Origin: an uncultured Prevotellaceae bacterium
Lineage (GTDB): Bacteria > Bacteroidota > Bacteroidia > Bacteroidales > Bacteroidaceae
DNA: 8,925 nt
Reading direction: 5' to 3'
Assembly: GCA_945827465.1 (NCBI GenBank)
Contig: CALZOH010000134.1
Span: forward strand, 1-8,925
The notes beneath the pieces were generated by a model. That model saw only the letters and a program-made list of their open reading frames with translations. It was not told the DNA's origin and did no database searches. A program made the position numbers and the translations under genes. Below, piece after piece: positions 1-6,446 of the stretch (position 1 is its first letter; the number at the start of each line of letters is the position of its first letter).

Positions 1-190
1 GTGAAGTAAGGCTGATAAGCAAATATCAAGCTATCGTGTAGATCGGGAAATAAAAGATTTCCGACTTACTTTCGTTTCCTATCCTCTCAGTCGACTATAT
101 AATTTGTAACATCAAATCATGTAAAAGACGTTATATTCCGAATGGATTACCATACGTTTATTTTTTTGAGTAAAAATAATTCTGCAAAAA
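1..190. other. Left spacer, possible tail of an upstream gene
   Basis: No complete gene is visible. Reading the plus strand from base 3 gives 12 open codons (EVRLISKYQAIV) and a TAG at 39-41, which could be the end of a gene lying mostly outside the window; this is too short to prove. Four bases after that stop comes a small inverted repeat, GGAAAT (46-51) and ATTTCC (57-62) with an AAAAG loop, followed by a T/C-rich stretch. It would suit a weak terminator for such a gene. The rest, up to the promoter at 191, is AT-rich and shows nothing I recognise. Confidence 0.3.
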
Positions 191-222
191 TTTGGTAAAA
201 ACTTCGAGTTTTACTAATTTCG
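191..222 (+). promoter_or_regulatory. Bacteroidota-type promoter for the plus-strand lipoprotein gene
   Basis: A TTTG at 191-194 is followed after exactly 20 bases by TAATTTCG at 215-222. The Bacteroidota primary sigma factor consensus is TTTG, 19-21 bases, then TAnnTTTG, so only one base of the -7 box differs. Transcription would start near 226, giving an A-rich leader of about 25 bases with no Shine-Dalgarno sequence, which is normal for this phylum. The leader also holds a three-codon open frame (ATG at 238, TAA at 247-249) that ends one base before the real start codon. Confidence 0.6.
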
Positions 223-250
223 CATTAAACAAAAAAAATGTTGAAGTAAT

Positions 251-1594
251 ATGAAGAACTATTTGTATTCCGTTATCGCAATCCTTCTCTTAGCTATTTC
301 TTGTAATCAAGATCATGCGACTCTTGAAGAAGCGCAAAATGACTATCCCGTTGTATTTTCTGTTCGTACTAGTACAGCGCAAGTAAGTAGTCCAGTATTG
401 ATCTATGTCTTCAAGGGAGATGTTTGTGTAAAATCCTTGCTTCTTTCACCTGACCGTGAACAGATGACCGTATCATTGGAGAAAGGTGTATATGACGTTT
501 ATGCAATAGGTGGAATTGATGATCAGGTCTATACACTTCCCATTCAGTCCAGTATGACGAGGGAGAGTCCGATTTCACTTATAAGTGGTATTGAACATCA
601 TGAATTGATGCACGATTATCAATCTTTGAGTGTTACTAAAGATGGTGGAAGGACGGTCGCCTTTTCAATGAAACGCAAGGTGGGATTTGTTTCCAATATA
701 GAAATATCCGGCATTCCTGCTACCGCAACGTCTGTAAAGGTATCCATTTCTTCTTTCTATCCAGCTATTACAGTTGATGGCAACCCTGCTGGTGATTTGC
801 AGGATTATGTTGTTGAACTTACCAAACAAGATGATAAAAAATGGAGTGCAACTCCAAATGTGGCATTGATTCCCAATACATCCGCGAATCCAGCAATTAC
901 ATTCATTATTTCTGATGGTAATGTGACGAAGAAATATACATATGCTGCTCAAAAAGCATTTTCTGTTAATGCGGAGAATGCTATCAAAGCGACCTATAAT
1001 GTTGCTTCGTATAATTTCACCTTTTCGTTTACAATCATTCCGCTCGACGAGAAGAATGAACAGGATATTACGATTAATGAAGACGAAGGAGAAGAGGTAA
1101 CAGAAGACAATCCTGAATCAGGAACCGGAACTGGAACCGATGATCCCACTTCCGGATCGGGCTCTAACGGAATTGATGTAGGCTCCATTTATAAGACTTG
1201 TTACGTGATTGCAAAATCTGGAAATAAACTTACGTTATTGGCGCCCAAAAAGTTTACCTGTTTTGCTACTATTGATACGGATTATTCGCAAGAAGTCTTA
1301 ATTAAAAATGCTACTAAAGACTATTCTATAGAAGGTGGTAGCGTTTCATGGCGTGCCATGCATCGTGCAGAAGCTGAATATGTATATGCGCACTATTTAG
1401 AAATTAATAATGCCTTTAGCGAAACAGATGATAAATTTATAGAGGGTAGTTCATATGCTTTTTACGATGAAAATGCAGCAAGTACCAATCACTATAAGAG
1501 ATTTAAACTAGGTAGCGCAGAGTTTACTTCTTTTGATATTATTGATGGAACTATCCTTTTCCCTGTTACTGAAGTAACAATTGACTCCGAGTAA
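251..1594 (+). CDS. Secreted lipoprotein with FimB/Mfa2-like N-terminal region and separate C-terminal domain
   Basis: This 447-residue protein starts with a lipoprotein signal peptide: a charged start, a hydrophobic run at about 5-16, and a lipobox A15-I16-S17-C18, so it should be lipidated at Cys18 and carried to the outer membrane. Residues about 33-260 are rich in beta strands. The pattern of a short strand, a YDVYAIGG-like segment (81-88) and a later MKRKVGFV segment (140-147) resembles the two-domain fimbrial anchor and tip lipoproteins of Bacteroidales (FimB/Mfa2 group). I rate that as a fold-level resemblance, not a proven family. Residues about 268-311 are an acidic, then Gly/Ser/Thr-rich linker. 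Residues 312-447 form a second domain with W367-R368 and E374 at the spacing of the WRLPTxxE motif of DUF1566/Lcl-type domains, but the motif is degenerate. The gene stands alone, with its own promoter and terminator, and converges on the bam operon. No binding partner can be named from the sequence. Confidence 0.85.
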   Translation: MKNYLYSVIAILLLAISCNQDHATLEEAQNDYPVVFSVRTSTAQVSSPVLIYVFKGDVCVKSLLLSPDREQMTVSLEKGVYDVYAIGGIDDQVYTLPIQSSMTRESPISLISGIEHHELMHDYQSLSVTKDGGRTVAFSMKRKVGFVSNIEISGIPATATSVKVSISSFYPAITVDGNPAGDLQDYVVELTKQDDKKWSATPNVALIPNTSANPAITFIISDGNVTKKYTYAAQKAFSVNAENAIKATYNVASYNFTFSFTIIPLDEKNEQDITINEDEGEEVTEDNPESGTGTGTDDPTSGSGSNGIDVGSIYKTCYVIAKSGNKLTLLAPKKFTCFATIDTDYSQEVLIKNATKDYSIEGGSVSWRAMHRAEAEYVYAHYLEINNAFSETDDKFIEGSSYAFYDENAASTNHYKRFKLGSAEFTSFDIIDGTILFPVTEVTIDSE

Positions 1595-1631
1595 GCAATC
1601 ACAAAGATAATTATACCTCTGCGGTATTTGT

Positions 1632-1677
1632 GGGCGCAACAGAAGTTTAAGATTCTGTTGCGCTTATTTCTATTTTC
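1632..1677 (+). terminator. Rho-independent terminator of the lipoprotein gene
   Basis: GCGCAACAGAA (1634-1644) pairs perfectly with TTCTGTTGCGC (1653-1663): an 11-bp stem with an 8-base loop, extendable by two G-T pairs at the base. It is followed by a T-rich tract (TTATTTCTATTTT). It lies about 40 bases after the stop codon at 1592-1594 and faces the correct way for that gene. Confidence 0.8.
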
Positions 1678-1917
1678 ACCGCTATTCGGGAATGAAAACT
1701 GATTATAGAGCGGTAGCAACAAAAAATATTGTTTTTAACTCCGACTTATCGGATTAGTGCATTCACATCAGCATCATGCAGATGATGTATCAATGATTTT
1801 ATGAAGATGATCAAATTGTATATCAGCCCGTCAACAATGCACGACACATTTGCTGGTCGCCACCCAAAGGACCGGATTTCGGAATGGCTACCAATGCTCA
1901 TGCCGAGCGTACTATAA
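1678..1917. other. Convergent intergenic spacer with one short open frame
   Basis: This stretch lies between the ends of two convergent transcription units and holds no gene I can identify. A 38-codon plus-strand open frame runs from ATG at 1801 to TAA at 1915-1917 (it begins MKMIKLYISPSTMHDTF). It has no recognisable domain, no signal peptide and no clear promoter, and its stop codon abuts the next hairpin. Minor inverted repeats are ACCGCT/AGCGGT (1678-1683 and 1709-1714) and CATCAT/ATGATG near 1774-1788. I treat the open frame as doubtful. Confidence 0.4.
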
Positions 1918-1950
1918 CAACGGCTGTCGTAATTAAAACGACAGCCGTTG
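1918..1950 (-). terminator. Hairpin terminator at the end of the bamA-skp operon
   Basis: CAACGGCTGTCGT (1918-1930) pairs perfectly over 13 bp with ACGACAGCCGTTG (1938-1950) around a 7-base AATTAAA loop. It begins 24 bases after the stop of the last minus-strand gene, where a terminator is expected. Neither side carries a good T tract: the minus-strand exit reads TATAGTACG. It may therefore act mainly as an RNA 3'-end stabiliser or a factor-assisted terminator, and could serve both directions. Confidence 0.65.
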
Positions 1951-1974
1951 AAGGTCTAACATATTTAGGGCTTC

Positions 1975-2469
1975 TTAAATTCCCAACTTTGTCTTTAATT
2001 CGGCCGTAATGTCCTTGCTCAGCGTAGAACTAATAAATGGTATTCCGGACGTTACATCCATTATATAGACATAACCACCGGCTTCGCCGATAGCTTTCAC
2101 TGCAGCCTTCACTTTGTCTGCAATAGCTTGCATCTTGTCATTTGAAGCCTTTTGCAATGTTTGCTGATTATCATTAAAAGTAGTCTGCAAACGATTATTC
2201 AAGTCATTCAATTCTTGCTCACGACGATTACGAATGTTTTCAGGGAGAGAGTCACGAGCCTCCTCATAGGCTTTAGCCTTGCGGTTAAGTTCTTCATGCA
2301 TCGTTTTAAGGTCAGCTTCATACTGACTCTGCAATTTTTGCAATTCGGTTTGAGCCGTCTTGTATTCGGGCATCAACTGGATGATATCGGCTGAATTAAA
2401 GTGGCCGAACTTCTGAGCAAATACGCTCAAAGGCAATACTAAGAATGCCAACAATAGAATTTTCTTCAT
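1975..2469 (-). CDS. Skp/OmpH-family periplasmic chaperone (second copy)
   Basis: This 164-residue protein is about the usual Skp length (E. coli Skp is 161). A signal peptide of 18 residues ends in SVFA with Gln19 following, so the mature protein is periplasmic. A short beta segment (FGHFNSADII, 21-30) precedes a long charged, Gln/Glu/Lys-rich helical region at about 36-120, which would form the tentacle-like coiled-coil arms. A final beta segment at about 132-147 (GYVYIMDVTSGIPFIS) closes the small body domain. In the family, a trimer grips unfolded outer membrane proteins after secretion and keeps them soluble until they reach the BAM complex. It is the last gene of the operon, 59 bases after its paralogue, and may have its own promoter. 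Start: ATG at 2467-2469 places the signal peptide at the very N terminus. Confidence 0.93.
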   Translation of the reverse strand: MKKILLLAFLVLPLSVFAQKFGHFNSADIIQLMPEYKTAQTELQKLQSQYEADLKTMHEELNRKAKAYEEARDSLPENIRNRREQELNDLNNRLQTTFNDNQQTLQKASNDKMQAIADKVKAAVKAIGEAGGYVYIMDVTSGIPFISSTLSKDITAELKTKLGI

Positions 2470-2514
2470 CTTATCTAATAATCTTTTTAGTTTTTCTTAC
2501 GCAATAATTGGCTG

Positions 2515-2546
2515 CAAATTTATGCAAATTATTTAGAATAGCCTAA
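2515..2546 (-). promoter_or_regulatory. Possible internal promoter ahead of the second skp gene
   Basis: On the minus strand a perfect -7 box TAAATTTG (2522-2515) lies 20 bases after TTAG (2546-2543), a three-of-four match to the -33 TTTG. Transcription would start near 2511, about 42 bases before the ATG. The -33 part falls inside the end of the upstream skp gene. Two copies of AATTTGCA repeat here with a 10-base period. The wider 59-base gap at this junction fits extra expression of the last gene, but AT-rich DNA gives such matches by chance. Confidence 0.35.
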
Positions 2547-3044
2547 TTTCGCCAATACTTCATTGGAAATATCAGCTGTAGGTGAGGCAAAAACAATGCC
2601 GTTATCGGAGGCACGATCCAGAACCAAGGCCAATCCACGCTGCTCGGCGATGCCTTTTACAGCAACATAAATTTCATCTTGAATCGGACCGATGAGACTT
2701 TCGCGCTTCTTGTAAAGTTCACCCTCGGGAGAGAAATATTTTTTCTTTAAATCACTGGCTTCTTTCTCTTTATCGAGTATGGCTTGCTCACGCTGTTTTT
2801 TTTGTTCTGCCGAAAGAAACACCAACTCATTTTGATAATTCTTATACAGAGTTTGAGCTTGATTGTTGAGTGCCTCAACTTCAGACTGCCATTTCTTACT
2901 GATTTGATTCAACTGCTCATTGGCTCGTTCATAGGCCGGAATATTCTTCAAGATATATTCCATATCTACCAATGCAAATTTTTGCGCACTTGCCGGCAAT
3001 AATGCCCCTAATGCAAGTAACAAAGATAAAATCATTTTTTTCAT
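2529..3044 (-). CDS. Skp/OmpH-family periplasmic chaperone (first copy)
   Basis: From the ATG at 3042-3044 this is a 171-residue protein. The signal peptide (MKK, then Leu-rich, ending PASA at 17-20) is followed by Gln21. The frame stays open upstream to an ATG at 3086, but that would add 14 polar residues before the signal peptide and overlap the end of bamA, so I reject it. The mature part has the Skp layout: FALVDMEYIL (23-32), a long charged helix pair at about 38-115, and a terminal segment with GLALVLDRAS (137-146) and a C-terminal helix. Role as for the neighbouring copy: holding unfolded outer membrane proteins in the periplasm. The two copies share AQKF at the mature N terminus and the overall plan but differ clearly elsewhere, so they are old paralogues. 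The gene starts 25 bases after bamA. Such tandem pairs next to bamA are known in Porphyromonas and Bacteroides. Confidence 0.93.
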   Translation of the reverse strand: MKKMILSLLLALGALLPASAQKFALVDMEYILKNIPAYERANEQLNQISKKWQSEVEALNNQAQTLYKNYQNELVFLSAEQKKQREQAILDKEKEASDLKKKYFSPEGELYKKRESLIGPIQDEIYVAVKGIAEQRGLALVLDRASDNGIVFASPTADISNEVLAKLGYSK

Positions 3045-3069
3045 ACTGCAAATATTTAAAGTCCTACTA

Positions 3070-5700
3070 TTAGAATTCATGACCAATTACAAAGTGGAAC
3101 TGACTTCCACCTTTTTCTCCAAATACTTTATCAAATCCGTATGCCCAATCTATACCCATCATTCCGACCATCGGAAGTAATATACGTATACCGAAACCTG
3201 CTGAACGCTTCATATCAAAGGGATTGAACTTCTTACAGCTGGTCCAAGCATTACCTCCTTCTACAAACGAAAGGGCATAAATACTCGTCGCGCCTAACAT
3301 CAATGGATAACGCAATTCAAGGGCCATACGGCTATAAGCATAGCCTTCGGAACCATAAGGAGTGAGCATTCCGTTTTCATATCCACGTAATCCGATCATT
3401 TCAGTTGCATAACCGGTTGAATAACCTGACATACCATCACCTCCCACATAATAGGTTTCAAAAGGAGACTTCTTGTTACGATTATAATAACCGAGCAAAC
3501 CAAACTCTGTACGTGTCATCAAAACGGGACACTTCACTGCATTTGTCAATGCATTATAGGTTTTGAATGAAAATTTCCATTTGTGATATTCTACCCAACG
3601 ATATTTTTCCTTCATTTCGCGTTGATAATCCGCACTACGTGGATTATTGGCTAAAGCTGCATAGTTTTTTCCGTCCCAAGCAGAAAAGGGTGGAGTAACT
3701 GATACAGAGAAAGACATATCAGAGCCTGTACGTGGGAAAAATTGTTGATCTGAAGAATAACGATTGATAGAGAACGTAAGGTTTAAGTTGTTACAATCTC
3801 CATCGGTCATCAAGAAATATTGCCAACTCTTCAGCATATAACGCTGATAAGTCAACTGAACGGAGAACGTGAAGTAGTCATCCGGCCAACGCAAACGTTT
3901 ACCCCATCCTAATGAGGCTCCTACAACCTTGACATATTTATCGGGATCATAATAGTTGGCATAGTTATAGTAATTACCCGAAGTTCCCATACCATATAAG
4001 TAGTTATAATAGTTGTTGTAATAACTGCTACTATAATAATTGCTGTTTACGTCGGTCTGCTTGGAATAGAATATCGAAGCTGAGAACTGATTCGGACGTT
4101 TGCGGCCAAACCATGGATCAAGGAATGACAGATTGTACTGCTGATAATATGTACCATTGGTCTGCGCACTTACTTCTATGGTTTGCCCTAATCCTTGTGG
4201 GAAGATATTACGGCCTTGCCCGTCTTTCTTTAAGAAATTTTGGATAGCAAAATTAGTAAACTTCACTCCTACACGCCCTGTAATACCGGTAGGTCCCCAT
4301 CCTCCAGAAATTTCAAATTGGTCAGAACTCTTTGACTCCAATTTATAATTCATATCAACCGTTCCGTCTTCGGGATTAGGTTTGGGGTCAGGATTAACTT
4401 TTTCCGGTTCAAAATGTCCCATTGACATGATTTCACGGGCCGAACGCATAATCGCCTCTCGGTTGAACAAATCACCGGGTTTAGTCTTTATCTCACGACG
4501 CACCACTTCGTCAAACACACGGTCATTTCCCGAAATATTTACACGATTTAAATGAGCTTGCTTGTTCTCGATGATTCGGATTTCAAGGTCAATGGAGTCA
4601 CCTACCACATTGGTCTCTACAGGCGTGATTCGATTGAATACATATCCATTGTTATAATATTGGTTAGCGATTGCATCATCGTCTTGATGCAAACGTTTAT
4701 CCAAGAGCTTCTGATTATATACATCGCCACGCTTGAGTTGCAAGGTACGATTCAGTGCATCATATTTATATACGGTATTACCGACCCAAGAGATATTACG
4801 AAGATAATATTTATCACCTTGATCGATGTCGATGTATAGATCCACATGTTTGTCGTCAACCTGCACAATGCTATCTCTAACTATATAAGCATCGCGATAG
4901 CCCCATTCGTTCATTTTTTCAATCAGATTGTCCTTATCAGTCACATATTTTTCATCCACAAATTTCTTTGAGCGGAAGATATTGCGTAGACGACCGGTTT
5001 CTTTCGTCTTTGACATAGCTCCCTTTAATGACTTAATATTTTGTTTGTCAACACCGGTAAAATAAATGCGATGTACCTTTATTTTTTCATTCTTATCTAC
5101 ATTGAGATCGAGAATAACATGATTCTTATTATCGGGATCATCGTGTTGCAAAATTTCTATAGTTGCATTCTTATATCCTTTCTCTTCAAAATAAGAACGT
5201 ACAATGATTTTAGCTCGGTCAATAATGTTGGTTGATATCTGATTTCCTTCTTTCAGTCCCATTCTTTTTTCCAAATCCTCGCGTTCGGACTTTTTCAAAC
5301 CGTTGTAATTGATCTTTGTCAAACGGGGACGTGCTGTCAACTGAATATGGAGATAGATTTTATTACCGACAATGCTATCAGCAGAAATACTTACATCTGA
5401 AAACAAGCCTTGTTGCCAGTAACGCTTAATGGCAGCAGTTACTGCATTGTCAGATTGAGGTATCGTAATGGTCTGACCAACCCTAAGTCCGGAAATATTG
5501 AGCAGAATACTTTGGTCATATTCTGTCACACCGTCAAGCGTAATACCTCCAATGATATAATTGGCCGGCGATGAGGCATAATTGATTTCCGGTTTAACAA
5601 TCACTCTATCTTGCGCCCTCAGCATCTGACTACAGCAGTTGAAGACGAGCAATAAGGCCAAAACACCTTGGAATATTCTTTTATTTAAGAGCATTTTCAT
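3070..5700 (-). CDS. bamA: BamA, outer membrane protein assembly factor
   Basis: From the ATG at 5698-5700 the protein has 876 residues; E. coli BamA has 810. BamA is the core of the BAM complex and folds beta-barrel proteins into the outer membrane. A signal peptide ends at LRA29 before Gln30. Five POTRA repeats follow, roughly 49-125, 126-203, 206-295, 296-378 and 380-456, each ending in a beta strand and holding the usual G-N/D or N-G turn (e.g. NYNGL, VGNTV, ISGND). The barrel occupies about 458-876. It contains LRGY (771-774), the equivalent of the conserved VRGF loop-6 motif, and ends in aromatic Phe876 (FHFVIGHEF) as a beta signal. Residues 555-585 form an unusual Tyr/Asn-rich stretch, probably an outer loop. 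The open frame continues 45 codons further upstream into uppS, but that part is the uppS gene read in another frame and lacks a signal peptide. The chosen start overlaps the uppS stop by 20 bases, which suggests translational coupling; a second ATG two codons later (5692-5694) is also possible. Confidence 0.96.
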   Translation of the reverse strand: MKMLLNKRIFQGVLALLLVFNCCSQMLRAQDRVIVKPEINYASSPANYIIGGITLDGVTEYDQSILLNISGLRVGQTITIPQSDNAVTAAIKRYWQQGLFSDVSISADSIVGNKIYLHIQLTARPRLTKINYNGLKKSEREDLEKRMGLKEGNQISTNIIDRAKIIVRSYFEEKGYKNATIEILQHDDPDNKNHVILDLNVDKNEKIKVHRIYFTGVDKQNIKSLKGAMSKTKETGRLRNIFRSKKFVDEKYVTDKDNLIEKMNEWGYRDAYIVRDSIVQVDDKHVDLYIDIDQGDKYYLRNISWVGNTVYKYDALNRTLQLKRGDVYNQKLLDKRLHQDDDAIANQYYNNGYVFNRITPVETNVVGDSIDLEIRIIENKQAHLNRVNISGNDRVFDEVVRREIKTKPGDLFNREAIMRSAREIMSMGHFEPEKVNPDPKPNPEDGTVDMNYKLESKSSDQFEISGGWGPTGITGRVGVKFTNFAIQNFLKKDGQGRNIFPQGLGQTIEVSAQTNGTYYQQYNLSFLDPWFGRKRPNQFSASIFYSKQTDVNSNYYSSSYYNNYYNYLYGMGTSGNYYNYANYYDPDKYVKVVGASLGWGKRLRWPDDYFTFSVQLTYQRYMLKSWQYFLMTDGDCNNLNLTFSINRYSSDQQFFPRTGSDMSFSVSVTPPFSAWDGKNYAALANNPRSADYQREMKEKYRWVEYHKWKFSFKTYNALTNAVKCPVLMTRTEFGLLGYYNRNKKSPFETYYVGGDGMSGYSTGYATEMIGLRGYENGMLTPYGSEGYAYSRMALELRYPLMLGATSIYALSFVEGGNAWTSCKKFNPFDMKRSAGFGIRILLPMVGMMGIDWAYGFDKVFGEKGGSQFHFVIGHEF

Positions 5701-6439
5701 TGTTAGTTTGTATTTGTTCACTGATAAGGCCAAACCTTCTCTCGCGATTCTGATAATTAAAGACGGCTTCACATAATGCCTCACCATCAAAATCAGGCCA
5801 ATAGGTTGCAGTGAAGTATAGTTCAGAATATGCACATTGCCACAACAGATAGTTGCTCAAGCGCACCTCACCACCCGTTCTAATCAACAAGTCAGGATCA
5901 GGCATATATGAGGTCTGCAAAGAGTCTGAAATGAGTTGTTCATCAATTGCATGATAATCAAGAGTTCCTTCACTAGCTTTTCGGGCCAGGTCCTGCATTG
6001 TATTTGTGATTTCCCAACGTGATGAATAGCTCATAGCGATGGTCATTGTCATTGCCGAATTGGCAGCAGTCCTCTGCACCATCAGTTCTATCCTCTCACG
6101 AACCTCCTCCGGCAAACGCCCCAAATCACCAATCATCCGAAAGCTGACATTATATTTCATAAACGTACTTTCTTCCAATGAATCCAAGACCAAATTCATC
6201 AACGCAGCAATTTCAGCAGGCGGACGATTCCAATTTTCGGTAGAAAAAGTATATAGCGTTAAGTATTTCACGCCCAAGGCAACACATTCTTCTGTAACCT
6301 TCTTAACCGACTCCACGCCTTCTTGATGTCCCACATTGCGATGAAATCCGTGAAGCTTGGCCCAGCGCCCGTTGCCATCCATAATAATGGCAATGTGCTG
6401 AGGTATACGTGACATATCCAGTTGTTCCCTATAATTCAT
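5681..6439 (-). CDS. uppS: Undecaprenyl diphosphate synthase (cis-prenyltransferase)
   Basis: UppS condenses farnesyl diphosphate with eight isopentenyl diphosphates to make the C55 lipid carrier for peptidoglycan, O-antigen and capsule sugars; it acts at the inner face of the cytoplasmic membrane. The 252 residues match the usual length (E. coli 253). All family signatures are present: HIAIIMDGNGRWA (15-27), with Asp21 as the catalytic, magnesium-binding aspartate; LYTFSTENWNRP (62-73); SYSSRWEI (137-144), the form I associate with Bacteroidota in place of NYGGRWDI; and RTGGEVRLSNYLLWQ (187-201) with ELYF (206-209), which bind the diphosphates. There is no signal peptide, as expected. The gene begins 7 bases after the porG-like gene and overlaps bamA. 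An internal start at Met9 is possible but Met1 keeps the tighter operon spacing. Confidence 0.97.
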   Translation of the reverse strand: MNYREQLDMSRIPQHIAIIMDGNGRWAKLHGFHRNVGHQEGVESVKKVTEECVALGVKYLTLYTFSTENWNRPPAEIAALMNLVLDSLEESTFMKYNVSFRMIGDLGRLPEEVRERIELMVQRTAANSAMTMTIAMSYSSRWEITNTMQDLARKASEGTLDYHAIDEQLISDSLQTSYMPDPDLLIRTGGEVRLSNYLLWQCAYSELYFTATYWPDFDGEALCEAVFNYQNRERRFGLISEQIQTNNENALK

Positions 6440-6446
6440 ATATCTA

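Noticed and set aside
3..41. Twelve-codon tail of a possible upstream gene
   Set aside because: It is too short to call as a gene, although the hairpin at 46-62 makes a gene end conceivable; it is recorded only within the spacer description.
665..1722. Minus-strand frames of 95, 64 and 76 codons opposite or beyond the plus-strand lipoprotein gene
   Set aside because: The first two lie within the lipoprotein gene; the third also covers its terminator hairpin. None has a promoter or recognisable domain.
4157..5235. Three plus-strand frames of 63-95 codons inside bamA
   Set aside because: They lie opposite the barrel start and POTRA region of bamA, which has clear protein-level motifs, and show no features of their own.
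5701..5835. 45-codon N-terminal extension of bamA
   Set aside because: This is uppS sequence read in another frame; the BamA signal peptide begins at the Met encoded at 5698-5700.
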